Positions 12,301 through 23,483 of a DNA stretch of 64,000 bases are shown one piece after another. The stretch spans positions 14,942,934 through 15,006,933 of the forward strand of contig JAKGHH010000003.1 of the NCBI GenBank assembly GCA_022828595.1, read 5' to 3'. The notes under the pieces were generated by a model. That model was not told the DNA's origin. It ran no database searches and saw only the letters and a list, made by a program, of their open reading frames with translations. This DNA comes from Nelumbo lutea. Taxonomy: Eukaryota > Streptophyta > Magnoliopsida > Proteales > Nelumbonaceae. The first letter of the stretch is position 1, and every line of letters begins with the position of its first letter. A program made the position numbers and the translations under genes.

Positions 12301-15300
12301 GTTTTAAGCATACCATTATTCAAAAACAAAAAGGTTTGTGTATGCAGTTCTATATAGAAAAAGCTAGAGACACAACTAGGAGGGGGCGGGAGGACATATC
12401 ATTCTAATGTTAGTGGATATATGGATCAGAAGACGAAAGTGTTCACCAAAAAGGTTTTAATCCTAGCATTATAGGATAAACTACACATACTGAAAAGAGA
12501 ACCTTTCAATAAACTGCTTAGATCTTAATTTGTAATCATTGATCTGCTACCATACCATGACAACTAAATTGGTGGCATTTCAACATACTCAAAAACTGCA
12601 AAAAAATTAATAGTATTCTTCATACCACCAATTGAAATAATAATGAAATAGTATCCCTTAGCAGAATTCTCATCATAAAAGTGACAATGAAATAGCTAAA
12701 GTTGCCGTGTACTCAGACATCTACTTCAATACATTACCCTACTTTTCGTTCTTCCTACCTTAGTAAAGGCCCAATGTTGGTCCCAGATATCTGGGGTCTT
12801 GGGAGAGGTGGACTGGATATGGACATACAGTCCTAACCTTTGCTACTGTTTTTGCACAAAGTGGCCACTCTCAAACTTGAACCCGTGTTCTCACACCTGA
12901 CAACCCAAGATTTTACCATTACACCAAGTAATGGCCCCTATTCTTCCTACCTTAGTGAAACAACTAAATTGCTGATTTGTTATTTCAAGGTAAAACTGAT
13001 AATCAACAGATGGGGCCATTGCTCAGTACAAATGGTAATATCTTGGGCTAACAAGCATGAGAGCATGTGCAAAAAATGCTAGGTTGATATCCGCTTTACC
13101 CCTCCCAAGACCCCTGATATCTAGGACCATCTTCAGGTAATGGAGAAAGTTGTGTTAGAGATAATCAAATTTTCAGTCTTGAAGCCATTTGGGAGAAAGC
13201 TGTACTAAAGGACTAATTTTTGTTATAAGCAACCTAAAAAAACATGTAACTTCAAAATATACTCTAACAGCAAATACTAGTCTCATGGAGGTAGTCTTAC
13301 CATAAAAGCAACTAGTCAACCAATGGCTTGGGACAACTAAGCATCAACCATATCTAGTAGTGAAACATCAATTTATTTTAATGCTGTATTTGCTTTTGTT
13401 TATGCTTATCTATACCAATATAAAACAGTAGGGTCCTGCTTTGAAAGGGTGGTACCTAAAACATTCATAACCAATTAAATGGGATTTTCATTTAAATTCA
13501 CGCTAGGTTTTCATTGGTTAAAGTGTTTTAGGTATGGTACCTACCGTACCTTTCTGGTGCCATAGGAATTGCCAAAATAGTTATCGAATAATAGAAATAA
13601 GGCATATGATAAAAGAAAAAAGTGGAGGAGTTCTTTTAAGTTTTCTTCCTATCAGTGCTGTGCTAGTATCAAGGTTCAAAGTATCGTTACATATCAGCCC
13701 GTATCGGCCGATACGTATCATATCGGGAGCACCCCAATACACCCCTATGGAGGGTGTATCAGGGTTTTGACCGGTTCAGGGGGTGGACGAACTTTAAACC
13801 ACCCCCCCTGAACCGGATTTGAAAAGAAAGCACCGATACGGCGGTAGAGGGGTATTGAGCGTATCAATATTTAGAACCTTGGCTAGCATGCAGTTACCAC
13901 AAACAAGGATGCACCAGTTTTTTTTTATAGATAAAATATCATATTTCCATTAAATCAGAAAGAAGTTACATAATCATTCCCTTGGGAAGGCACGAAATGC
14001 CACCTCTCCAAACATGAAGCACATAAAATCTTAAAACACAGAAACTATAGCAAAATGTACATATGTACTAATGCAAAATTACAGCTCAGCCCAAAATAGT
14101 GTTTCCCAAGTTGTGCCCTGTTTTGCCAAGCTATCAGTGAAGGCATTAAATAGTCAAGATTGCACTCTTACTCAGGGAAACAAAATCTGTAAGTTATAAG
14201 TTACAACATTCTTTTATTGCATATTTCTAAGTCTATATTAGCATATAAATGAGATTATATTTGACTAACCAGTGCCTAGGCAGAGACTCGCTATTGCATT
14301 GGCTAGGGAGGCTGAACAACTAAACATCATCTCACCACATTCTTCTCTTCCAAGAGCTGTTATTAGGCCAGTTTGGGCCCCACCTCCTAGTGGGTTTTTT
14401 AAACTGAATTTCAATGGTAGCAGTGAGGGGAATCCGGGCCCTTCAGGTATTGGAGGTGTTTTTCGGAATGAGGAGGGAGGTGTTATTGCCCTTTACTCGG
14501 GAACAATAGGTGCAGGAGATTCCTTGAGGGCAGAAATCCTGGCTGTGATGGAAGGGATCCAAAAAGCAAAGGAGCTGAATATAAGAAAGTTTATCATAGA
14601 ATGGGATTCAAAGCTGGTAGTTACTGGCTGCAGAAAAACGAGACTGACTGGTGAAAATTTGCTAATGAAAAGAGGAAGTTTAAGCTTTTAACTCAGGATA
14701 TAGAGATCAAGTTGCAGTGGGTTAAAGGAGTGCAAATCCTTTTGCCAATGTCTTGGCAAAGCAAGGGGTGGGAAGGGATCAACTTTTCTAGGCTGCTCTG
14801 TAATTGCTGTCCTCTATTGCCATCTTGGAGAGACTTGAGAGAGTTTATCTCTCTCCTGGTTGTTCTCTTGTATCTTGCTCATTTTTAATGAAATTTCTGG
14901 TTATTGATCAAAAAAAAAAAAAAACACTGCATGGAGGTGGGTAAACATCCAATAGAAGCCAATTGGCAACCTGTGTTTTATGCACTCCATTATTTGATTG
15001 ATCTCTTTTTTTTATGAGTATTATTTGATTGATCTCATAGGGTCTTACCTTTACTTTCTCTCGTTTAAAGCATATAAGGGCAATCTCAAAGTGGTAATTT
15101 GAGGAGGAAAAGAAGCATAAAGGAGAGAAGAACAAGATGATTCCAAGCTAAACAGGAAAAGGGTGATAGAGATCAGGTAGGATAATAAGAGACCAGAATG
15201 TCACAATCCCTTATAACATACCCAACCCCTGATGAGAAGCCTATAGGATGTAATGAAGAAGAAGAAATTATTAATTTTGATGAGAATCAAGAGACAAATG

Positions 15301-16332
15301 AAAGGAAGAGTATGCAAACTTTGCCATTGATGACTCAGGAGAAGGCAATGTCCTTGGCATGTCCAGATAAAGTAGGCACAAATGCATGGACAATGCCTGC
15401 ACACCTTGAGTAAACTGATTATATCCAGTCATAAAGTCATGACTTTCAAATGGGAGGTACAGAACCACTCAAGCATGAAATTAAAATTATTGACACATCA
15501 ACTTGCCAGTTTGTCAGATTCTGAAGGTTCATACCCTTAACTGGCATGAAATCCACATTCCAAACTCTAGCACCTGAGCACTGAACTGAAATTATGAAAT
15601 GCTTGCTACAAGAGAATATAATCAAGTGATGTAATAATACAGCAATCAGTAAAGATGGATAGGTTGCATAGAGAGCACCCTGCGAAACTAACTAAACTCA
15701 ACTAGCATTAATCCCAATTATTTGGGATTATCTGCACAAATAGCATCCCACCATTATGCTCCATCAAGAGACACATGTTCTATCAAATTATAACTCCTGA
15801 TGTCATTTTTTAGCACTTCAGACCATGTTTTCTTTGCTCCTTCCCTCCCTTGCTTGTTCAGAGCCTTTTCTACTTTCACCAATTCACCCCTTCTCACTAA
15901 TGCAATTATATGTCATTTATGGGCATGGCTAACCACCAAAGTTGACTTTCCCTCTTGTTAATCCTGAGTCCTCTCTAATGTATTCATTTTTAATTATGTC
16001 CTTTCCAGTCCTGCAACTCAACCATCTCAACATCTTTATCTAAGCTACGCTCGTTTTTTTAACATGTTTCTTGATTGCTTAACAATCTGCCTCATATAGC
16101 AATGCTAGTCCTATAACTGTTCAGTAGGTTTTCCTTTTTGCCTTATTGGTATACCAGTCATGTAGCATACTGGATGCACCTCTCCACTTCAACCAGTCTG
16201 CAGACTCTGCACTAATTATGTGGACAGATTCCTCTTCAATTTCTCCCACATTATAGTTGGTTTATCCAAGGTGCTGAACACAACATACGGCTTTATTTAA
16301 ATGTCCAGTTAGTTCATCCATAAGTAATGCAA

Positions 16333-16380
<48 letters not shown>

Positions 16381-18067
16381 ATTGCTGACCCTTGGTGTAA
16401 AACCATTATGATTAGAAATTCTCTCATCCTTCCCAAGTTCTTTTATTGGTTATTGTCCCTTCATGTATATTCCTAGAGACCATAATGCCCTTTAGAAGTT
16501 GATAAATACCAAACGGAGAACTTTACTCTGTTCCATAAATTTCTCATGATCTCCTAAGTTAAAAAGATAGCTTTAATAACTGATCCCTCAAGAATGAATC
16601 CAAATTGGTTTTCTAATACACTAGTTTCATGTCTTAATAATTACACCCTGTGAAAATAAATAATATTAATATGCCGAATTCCTAGGCCTTAAAATCTATC
16701 CTATCTTTTAAATAAGAACATAAAGGTTGTATTTGAAAAAGTCCAGCATAAACTGAAAGGCACGCTAAAAAGACTCAATCCTTTGCTTGAACAGAAATCT
16801 TCTAAATTCTTTTTCTTTTTGGCAAAATATTCTATATTCAGAAGCTGTGATCCCGTAACTTTTTAGAATTAAAATTTTTGTTTAAGTATTAGATAGTTTA
16901 ATGATAGCATAATACTTCAACTACTTAAGCATGCAAATATAACAACATCAGGAATAGCTACCAAACATCAACCATTTCCCCAATTTGTAAGGAGCTCAAA
17001 CAATAAAGATGCGTTTTCTTCTTTTTATTTTTTTTCAGTTGGAGGGGTGGTCATAAAGCATTAAAATCAAATTCAGTTTGACAAGATACATTTGGAGCCA
17101 TTGGGCCCATCTCTCAGCCCAGTCTTACATCAATGGAAGATAGAAGTTTGTTATGCACCAGTGCTTCATCCCCAATTTTTCATCAGACAAGTTCGTTATG
17201 CATCTAGAAGCAGACTCCTCTGCACCTTTTTTGAAAGCTATTTCGTCCTGAAGTTATTATTGCCATGGTGCATCCTTGATCGCAAATCAAAACCATTTTC
17301 AGTTGATTGTTTAATTACCGGTAGCTTTCCGTATTTGTTCAAATCCAGATGTTGAAACTTCGATCTAATGCAAACATCAAGTATAGCATATAAATGTAAG
17401 CAGGATATGCAACCTCCCCAAACACCGAAAAAATTTGGTGCCTACAATTTTCTTATCTTATTTTCCAAAAGCTGATAATTTTTGTTCCTAGTTACCCTTT
17501 ACCTTTCTCATTTTACGGACTTTCAAATATAAAAGTTACACATGAAGCGTAATTTTATCAATTACTTGAATGACACGAAGCACAGAGATCTTAATGCATT
17601 CTCATGAAAAAAAACGAAAAACGCGTAGTTAACAAATTAAGCTCGTCCCTCTTATTCTTGTGATAGGAACCTTTGCAGTTTACTCTAATCTCGATCGTTT
17701 CTATCAAATCAACGTAAAGCAAGCAACAAATTGCTGTATTTAAAAAATTAGATAGAGAAAAAAGTAGAGAGAGAGAGAGAGAGAGAGTTCTAACTTGAAT
17801 GTAAGGAGTCAGAAGAGAAAGCTGCAACGCCCAACCGAATTGAACGCCCGCGGCGACCATACAACTGAGAATCAAAGTCTTCAAATTGCTGTAATTGGGC
17901 CCGGGCGCAGAAGGAGAAGAACCTGAAACATTCGAGGTTCCATTGGGAGGCCTAGAATTAAGGTCGATCGGGTGGTGAGCATCGTCCAAACCGACCAGCT
18001 CGAGCTCAGCTTGTTTGATATTCTTGTAAGGCACTCGAATCGAAAAGGAGTCCATTTTTCCGGCCAT
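3394..18067 (-). CDS. SUT2: Sucrose/H+ symporter, SUT2/SUC3 clade (14 exons, 593 aa)
   Basis: Plasma-membrane sucrose-proton symporter of the MFS/GPH family. Coding exons in order: 17795-18067, 11899-11964, 9888-9986, 9728-9792, 9483-9567, 9087-9120, 8916-9015, 8396-8471, 5965-6291, 5631-5774, 5185-5418, 5022-5085, 4053-4096, 3394-3564. All junctions are GT-AG, reading phases agree across every junction, and the sum is 1782 nt. The start MAGKMDSF is the first ATG before the conserved VPYKN segment. Seen: the SUT signature GVQFGWALQLSLLTPYIQ closing exon 1, conserved His97 in exon 2, the MFS loop KYGRRRPF at 128-135, and the DTDWMGREVYHGDP block in exon 10. The long cytoplasmic loop between TM6 and TM7 (about residues 282-345, exon 9), the SUT2-like C-terminus ending STGVHFG, and the 14-exon structure place it in the SUT2/SUC3 clade rather than SUT1 or SUT4. 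No frameshift or stop is present. Intron 1 (5.8 kb), intron 2 (1.9 kb) and intron 8 (2.1 kb) are swollen by repeats. Family knowledge: low-affinity transporter or proposed sugar sensor. Confidence 0.96.
4145..4985 (-). mobile_element. RTE-type LINE fragment(s) in SUT2 intron 12
   Basis: Two minus-strand blocks encode decayed pieces of a plant RTE reverse transcriptase C-terminus: 4793-4978 (EIEEDATCRIRAGWTK, ending at LYAAEC) and 4202-4420 (SLRWFGNLHGRP and RSTRGWPKGTLVEVVR). The minus-strand tail reaches about 4145. At about 4680-4780 an RTE 3' tail appears in the opposite (plus) orientation (tagccaaccccatatacttgg), so a second fragment is nested here or an inversion has occurred. The block sits wholly in an intron and leaves exons 12 and 13 intact. 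Confidence 0.8.
6969..7446. mobile_element. Non-autonomous hAT-like element in SUT2 intron 8
   Basis: The termini are inverted repeats: cagtgttgtaagacttgg at the left, and the reverse complement of the right end begins cagtgttgtaaggttag. Flanking 8-bp target duplications are ataacaac (6961-6968) and ataccaac (7447-7454), differing at one base. An 8-bp duplication and a CAG-type terminus fit the hAT superfamily. No transposase frame is present at 478 bp, so it is a MITE-like derivative. Confidence 0.8.
9176..9405. mobile_element. hAT-like MITE in SUT2 intron 5
   Basis: Inverted termini are caaggatcaaaatatc at the left and, as reverse complement of the right, caaggatcaaaatacc. The 8-bp target duplication catggtct is perfect (9168-9175 and 9406-9413). 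The interior is rich in variants of gtatcgg. The element is 230 bp inside a 362-bp intron, so without it and one target copy the intron would be about 124 bp. It shares terminus and interior style with the element at 13670-13881. Confidence 0.88.
11002..11236. repeat. Two-copy tandem repeat, period 116 bp
   Basis: The block about 11002-11120 is repeated at about 11121-11236 in SUT2 intron 2. The segment cacccatagaaagaacaa recurs exactly 116 bp apart (11103 and 11219), and the preceding attaagtaaattacttcaga is also conserved. A related motif about phrases such as 'ttttgaccctaaag' is present just upstream (about 10895-10940), so the array may once have been longer. Confidence 0.8.
11645..11800 (-). 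mobile_element. tRNA-derived SINE, Au-like (copy 1, SUT2 intron 2)
   Basis: Read on the minus strand the element opens with ggggccattgcttgg, then a pol III A-box-like segment (ttatggtaaaatctcgggct) and a B-box-like ggttcaagtctgagag. It ends near the common 3' part caaaggttaggactg. Copies 2 and 3 share the same layout. The tail after the 'gtccaccc' segment diverges from the other copies and no clear target duplication is visible. Confidence 0.75.
12765..12940 (-). mobile_element. tRNA-derived SINE, Au-like (copy 2, SUT2 intron 1)
   Basis: This copy has a perfect 16-bp target duplication, ttcttcctaccttagt, at 12749-12764 and 12941-12956, which fixes its limits. On the minus strand it has the tRNA-like head (ggggccattacttggtgtaa), a B-box-like ggttcaagtttgagag, and the 3' segment ccacctctcccaagacccc that is characteristic of Au SINEs in plants. 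Mobilised in trans by LINE machinery according to family knowledge. Confidence 0.88.
13012..13140 (+). mobile_element. tRNA-derived SINE, Au-like (copy 3, SUT2 intron 1)
   Basis: The plus-strand head ggggccattgctcag and the later cccctcccaagacccc plus tgatatctaggaccatc match copy 2. The middle containing the B-box is shortened. It lies about 70 bp from copy 2 in the opposite orientation, so the two form an inverted pair that could fold in the pre-mRNA. Confidence 0.72.
13670..13881. mobile_element. hAT-like MITE in SUT2 intron 1
   Basis: Termini are caaggttcaaagtatcg and, as reverse complement of the right end, caaggttctaaatattg. The flanking octamers gctagtat (13662-13669) and gctagcat (13882-13889) differ at one base. 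The interior carries gtatcggccgatacg and a nearby inverted pair of the cccctgaaccgg type. It belongs to the same family as 9176-9405. Confidence 0.82.
13918..14190 (-). mobile_element. L1-type LINE 3' end, 5'-truncated
   Basis: On the minus strand this reads NAFTDSLAKQG followed by an RNase H tail remnant, a short 3' UTR, and an A-run (seen as T-run at 13920-13927). The phrase DSLAKQG is a common C-terminal signature of plant L1 ORF2 RNase H domains. Only the last few hundred bases are present, as expected for aborted reverse transcription. Confidence 0.7.
14268..14923 (+). mobile_element. L1-type LINE 3' end with RNase H domain and poly(A)
   Basis: The open frame 14272-14691 encodes a plant L1-type RNase H domain (RVT_3): FFKLNFNGSSEGNPGPSGIG, then SLRAEILAVMEGIQKAKEL, then FIIEWDSKLVV. 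The first catalytic Asp of the usual FDGSS motif is Asn here, so the enzyme would be inactive. The frame breaks after ENLLM; a shifted continuation reads NVLAKQGVGRDQLF. An A-run at 14910-14923 marks the 3' end. It lies back to back with the minus-strand LINE end at 13918-14190. Both are in SUT2 intron 1. Confidence 0.85.
15690..16320 (-). mobile_element. RTE-type LINE fragment in SUT2 intron 1
   Basis: On the minus strand, 16290-16080 reads through a decayed RTE segment (a 'GEIEEE' then 'LKWRGASSML' type block), and the 3' tail near 15690-15745 is the reverse complement of aactaaactcaactagcatt, matching the tails of the other RTE copies in this window. It has several frame breaks and no intact coding capacity. 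Confidence 0.7.
16336..16375. repeat. (TA)n microsatellite
   Basis: About 19 uninterrupted AT dinucleotides in SUT2 intron 1, immediately beyond the RTE fragment. Confidence 0.95.
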
Positions 18068-18400
18068 GGTGATGGTTTTTATTGCCTAGCAGATAATTTA
18101 TAAATTTGAATCTCTGCCCATTAATGCCGATTGCAGATATATCCGGTATGGCGCCACAGATCTGATGCCGGCGTTTTACGTGCCAAAGAGAGAATTCCGT
18201 ATTACTCAGGGTGTTGAAGGTCTGATCTGCAGAGAGAGAGAGAGAGAGAGATTTGCAGGGGAGGAGTCGGGAGGCGAGAGTCGGATCTCAGGCGGGTGTA
18301 AAGGTAAAAAGGATAAGAGTGGTAATTCAATTTTCAGGCCGGCGTATTCTATAATGCAGTAGCATGAAACTTGGTGGTTGGATGTTGGATCCTCGTTTAC
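18068..18400 (-). promoter_or_regulatory. Upstream/5' UTR region of SUT2 with GA/CT repeat
   Basis: Upstream of the ATG at 18067 the minus strand is pyrimidine-rich, including a (CT)n run at about 18231-18250. Such runs are common in plant core promoters and 5' UTRs. A TATAAATT lies at about 18098-18105 on the minus strand but would leave an almost absent leader. The transcription start cannot be fixed from sequence. Confidence 0.4.
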
Positions 18401-19890
18401 CCCCAAGCTTCCAAGTCCACCAAGACATCAGACGTATGACTGCCTTCACTTCATCTCCTAGCCTATGCCCTACGATATGCGTTTGATCAAGTGGTCGTTC
18501 ATCGGTTGAGTCTCTCAAGAGTCGGTCGTTGTCCAATATGAACGACCGACATAACTTCAATAGATGGACGGCTTAGATTAGAAACATCATCTTCCACAAA
18601 AAGATGTTATTAATAATAGTGAAACAGTGAATACATTTACAATTGTCATTAGTCATTAGTTACCGTCTGGTCGCTGTGACTTTGTGACTTGTGGGAGGGC
18701 ACTCGAGTTTCGCTGTTGTAGTGTTGTTCCCCTCCCTTTCCATATCCTTTCTGGCTTTTTTCTCGTCAATCGTCAACTCTGATCTCTCGCCAAGAAAAGT
18801 GTGACACGAGTCACACACCGATGCCGAAATGAACAAAAAACGGCCTACTTCAATTGACTGACTCTCTATGGCCTCGGACCACCCACATCTCCAAATGAAA
18901 ATTAAACCAAAAAAAAAATCGATCACCGCCCTATTAGAACATTCCATAAATCAGATGCTTGTCCTTGATCGTCATCAGACTTAAGTTGTGACGAAAGGGT
19001 TTCATGCCCTTGCCCTCCTTTTTTGTGAGATTTGACGAAGGTGTTGGTATTTTTGGTTTCTTTTCCTTTGTTAGAATTTCCCATCATAAGGATTTTTCTC
19101 TTTTTTTTTGCTTTTTCTTCTGTTAAAATGTTACTATGAATATTAAGTTTTTAACTGAAAAATGGGGATAAGTTGTTAAAATAAGAAATACCAAATGCAT
19201 CTAATTAAGCTATCTTAAAGATGAAAAGGATAGCAATAGGGCCATTAATGATACCCGAAAATAATCCATGGGCTGATTTAAACATCTAATTCGATTATTT
19301 CAGATTCGGGTGATGGATGATATACTATTGTCAAATTTGGATTTTACAATTGGCATCCAATCAATGATCGGATCGGACTAAGATTTTACTCCATCTTATT
19401 CAATTGAAATCTGAATATGATTTTACTATAATATTTATTATTTTTAATATATAAATTTTATATAATTATTTTAAATTATAAAAATATATTTTTATATTTA
19501 TATTATATAAAAATTAATATATATAATAAATTCAGTATGTTATATTTACATTAATTTATTATATAAAAGATGAAAAATAATTAACTTTAATTTTTTTGTA
19601 TTTTAAAAATTAAAGCTAAGTCAAATTAAATCCAAATACAATTCTAATCCATTAGGATTTGAATTTGAATCCAAGGTCTTCCAATAAATTTTGGATTGGA
19701 TTCAAATTTTGCTTAGTCCAATCCAATTACAGCCCTAGGAGAGTTTTGCTACAATATGGAAGAAATCAAAGATGAAAAATATATTTTTTGAAAAATTATT
19801 AAATTAACAACACTTAAAATATAATAGTGGAGGAAAGAGTATACTAATAGTGTTAGAAGTAACGTGTCTTCATATAAATTAAAATTACTG
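18400..19890. other. Intergenic, repeat-like, no gene seen
   Basis: No recognised coding sequence. The segment 19240-19740 has short, weakly inverted ends (agggccattaatg and, reverse complement of the right end, agggctgtaattgg) around an AT-rich core, so it may be an old MITE; support is weak. Confidence 0.45.
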
Positions 19891-21150
19891 TAGTGAATGA
19901 GGCACTAGATAAGATAAAGGCAAAGTTAAAATAGGTGTTACGACCAAATGTTATTTCAATGGAAATGTGGAAAGATACAAGGGAGAAAAACTTATTATCA
20001 CTAAGTTATTTAATAAGATAATGAAAAATGCTTGAAAAATGAAGAAAATAATAATAGAGTAAAGGTTACGATATAGGACAAGTATACCAGAGAATTAATT
20101 TGAGTTTATGCCACGGAAGTCAATTATGAAAGCTTTTTTTTCTTTTGAAATAATTAATAGAAAATTTTAGAAAAAAAGAAAAGAAATTTCTATAAGGTAT
20201 TCACTTACCTAAAAAAAAACATACGGTAGAGTTACAAGATGACTAATATATATATATAGGTACAATAAGAAATGAATGAAAGGTTCATCACTTACCCTTA
20301 TTTTTCTGCACTGATCATAAATGAATTGATCAGACATATACAAGAGGAGGCCCCATGGTGTATGTTATTTGTTGATAACACTATCTTAACTGATTAAATG
20401 AATGAAAGATTAAATGCAAAATTAAGTTTATAGACAAATAATGCCTTAGAAACAAAGGGTTTTAAAATATATAAGACTAAAACTAGATAGATAATATGTA
20501 AAATTAATACTAACAAGAGTGTAAATGAGAATATGCTTAGGATTGGAAATCAAGAAATAACACAATGTGACCTATTTCCAGTACCTTGTTTAGTGGTTCA
20601 TAACAAGGTAGAGATTAAGGAGGTTGTTGCCCACAGAATTAGAGTAGGTTGGACAAAGTGGAGGGGTGCATCCAGAATCTTGTTTGGTAGATGAATGTCA
20701 CTTAGATTAAAGGAAAGTTTGGTAAAATAATTGTAAGGCCATCTAAATTTTGCCGAGCAAAATGTTGGGCAATCAAGAAACAGTGGTAGAGATGCATGTG
20801 CTAAATAGATGAGTGGAAAAACTAGAAAAATATAGGATCAAAAATGAAATTACTCAAAAGAACCTAGGAGTAGCTCCAATGGGTGATAAAACCAAAGAAA
20901 GGAGATGAAGATGGTTTAATCACATGTGTAAAAGACCATCCAACACCTATAAGAAGAAGTTTGTTACAAGTTGAATGAGCTACAAGGGTTAGGTGTAGAC
21001 CAAAAAGGGTTTGGGTTAAAACAATTAAAAATGACTTTTAAGTGCCTATAATTTAACAATAGATATGAAATTAAAGAGAACTGAATGGTGAAACAAAATT
21101 AATGTAGCTGACCTTAAATAATTGAGATAAGACTTGATGATGATGATGCC
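19890..21150 (+). mobile_element. Decayed RTE-type LINE, reverse transcriptase half
   Basis: The plus strand carries successive remnants of an RTE reverse transcriptase in several frames: an FMPRKS-like motif near 20105-20125, MNELIRHIQEEAPWCMLF at about 20320-20380 (the F-[AV]-D-[DN] active-site region reads FVDNT), VGWTKWRGASRILF near 20647-20695, and the W-x-RRP-like C-terminal region near 20900. The 3' end has the RTE-typical simple repeat (gatgatgatgatg, about 21136-21148). Stops and frameshifts are frequent, so it is inactive. Confidence 0.85.
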
Positions 21151-23470
21151 ATTTGTTGAAGCAAAGAGAAACAGATAAAAAGGAGATACAAAACCAAAAA
21201 CCCAACAACAAAGATAACACTGCACAACACTAATTACTGACACAAAGAACAAAAGAGAAAACAAAACCAAACACTACTAAAACAAGAGAAAAAACCCTTG
21301 AACTCCAAAAGTATAACGATTAGCTTCAGCTAAGGCTACCGATCAATCTACAACCACAACAAGCATTGTTGAACCCTTCAAACCTTGATGAACCACCTTG
21401 CCATAAATATTTTGAAATTTTGATTATTTAGTTACTCGGGTGGTTTCATGGAGCTGGAACTAATTCACTTTTTTTTTTTTTATAAATTTCAGTTTTTAAC
21501 TAGGGTATGACCCAGTCACGGTTCAACCAATTTGACTGACCAGTCTGATTTAGAAGAGTTTCTAAACACTATTTGGGACTAACCATCTTCAAATAATGTC
21601 CATACTTGCCTCGGCCTCGTGTCTAAAACAACCATTATCGCAATTCCCTGTCGTTGGGTTCCAATTTTTTCTCTTCCACCTACAACTCTTTCATTAAGTA
21701 ATTCTATCTCTATAAGTACACAATCCATTTACCTTCTGCTATTATCGGTGTTTAGCTAAATAAGTTGTGTCATCCCCCATGTCCAACGTATTCTTCAACT
21801 TTAGGGCGGGTTCAATAAAATCTGGATTGACCCCCACACAGCACACTTCACACGTGTCTTATATCACATCTCAGCATGCATTGGAAACATCTCTCTACTT
21901 TTTTTAAGACATGATGTATTCCAATGCATGGTTGGTATTTTTTATGGGGCGCTATGTAGGGAGCCAATGCAATCATGCAGAAAATCTATATTTGGTATCA
22001 GTTTTTGGAGTTTAAATCTGCTCCAACACTTGATCTCAACAGCCATTAGGCTCCATTTCATTTCCCGCATGGTATGGGAAAATATTGAATATTCCCAAAT
22101 ATTCTTCCTTCTCATATTTGATTTGTGGGATGGCATGAGATGGGATGGGAAAAATCCCACCATTTTGGTGGGAGACAAGTGGCAAAGGAAAGGAAAGGGA
22201 AATTTGTTTAACAGAAAAAAAAAAACACCACCATCCTTGTAGAGTTTTTAAAAGTTAATATTAGACCCATGATCCATTAATAAATTATTAGTTATTTAAT
22301 AAGATAAGAATAAAATAATTTAATTATAATTAATTAATAATTATAAATTAATAAAATGCAATATTAATAATAAAAATATTATAAATAAATTCATAATTAA
22401 AAAATAGTTAATAATTAATTAAGTACTTAATTATTCGTTAAATAATTTCTTCATTACTAATTTAATAAATAAATAAATAATAAAAATATTGACTAACTAA
22501 AATATTTAGTAATACAAAATAAAAAATATTACTAATTTAATCATTATTTATTATTAATTTATTTAATAGAAAAATAATAAAAATGTTGAATTAAAAATAA
22601 TTTGTAATATAAAATAGAAATGATTAATTAATTCATAATAAACATTAATTACTTAATATTTAATTAATAAACTAAAATAAAAATACTAATTATTAATTAA
22701 TTACTAATATTAATTAATTAATAATTAAATATAAAATAATATAAAAATATTTCTAATTACCTAATTAATGATTATTTAATTATTGTTATTGGGGTTGATT
22801 TTTCCACTAATTCTCCCTTTCACAACCAAGAAAAAAAATCACCCATTTTCCTTTATCATCCCATCCCATCCCACTAAAATCTTCCGTCAAACCAAACAAA
22901 GCACTAAGCCTTGAAGCTGTAATAGCTATCAAAGAAATCTTTTGCCAAAAAATTGGAGTTGGGATCTCCCCCAGGCCCCAACACGATTCAAACATGATCA
23001 ATGTCCACGCATCTCACCATAAAACGATGACTCCTTTTCCACGGATACTTCATTCAGACCCGGAGAAGAATGTTAAGCCACTGACGTGCATGAAGAATGT
23101 TAATCACGGGGAAGGAGAAGTGATTAAGGGGGGTAAGGGCTTTTAAGGATATCAATTTTCAACCTTACTTTTGTCTTCTAGCTGGACGCTACTCGCTAGT
23201 TGGTCCACCTTCCCCTTCCAGCCAAGCCAAGGCAATAGTGACTGGTGTTTTGTCTTTCACTCTCCCTCAGTACATACGTGCGCGCGCATGTCTCTGTTTT
23301 TGTTTAAGAGAGAAACACACAGGCTCCCGTCCCCTTCTTCACCGCAGCTCGACTAGCACCCCTCATAAAGGCATTTATTTAGAAAGTGTATTTTCCTTAA
23401 ACATGAATGGGGGCTCTCATTCCTTTGTTGTTTTTCTGTGATGGAAGAAATTAACTTGTTCTATTGGCTC
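21150..23470. other. Intergenic region with AT-rich block
   Basis: No gene recognised. Positions 22250-22790 are almost pure taattaataa-type sequence, flanked by purine-rich and pyrimidine-rich inverted segments (gggatgg near 22125-22155; ccatcccatccca near 22859-22872) that suggest a MITE-like element of about 22045-22910. The flanks lack a clean target duplication. Confidence 0.4.
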
Positions 23471-23483
23471 CTATGGTTGTGTT

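Noticed and set aside
3394..18067. Assignment of the transporter to the SUT4 clade
   Set aside because: The long TM6-TM7 loop, the STGVHFG C-terminus, the FSVTAELTADTGGGQG wording and the 14-exon layout fit SUT2/SUC3; SUT4 proteins are shorter and lack the loop.
18095..18106. TATA box for SUT2
   Set aside because: It would start transcription within a few bases of the ATG; more likely chance AT-rich sequence in the leader.
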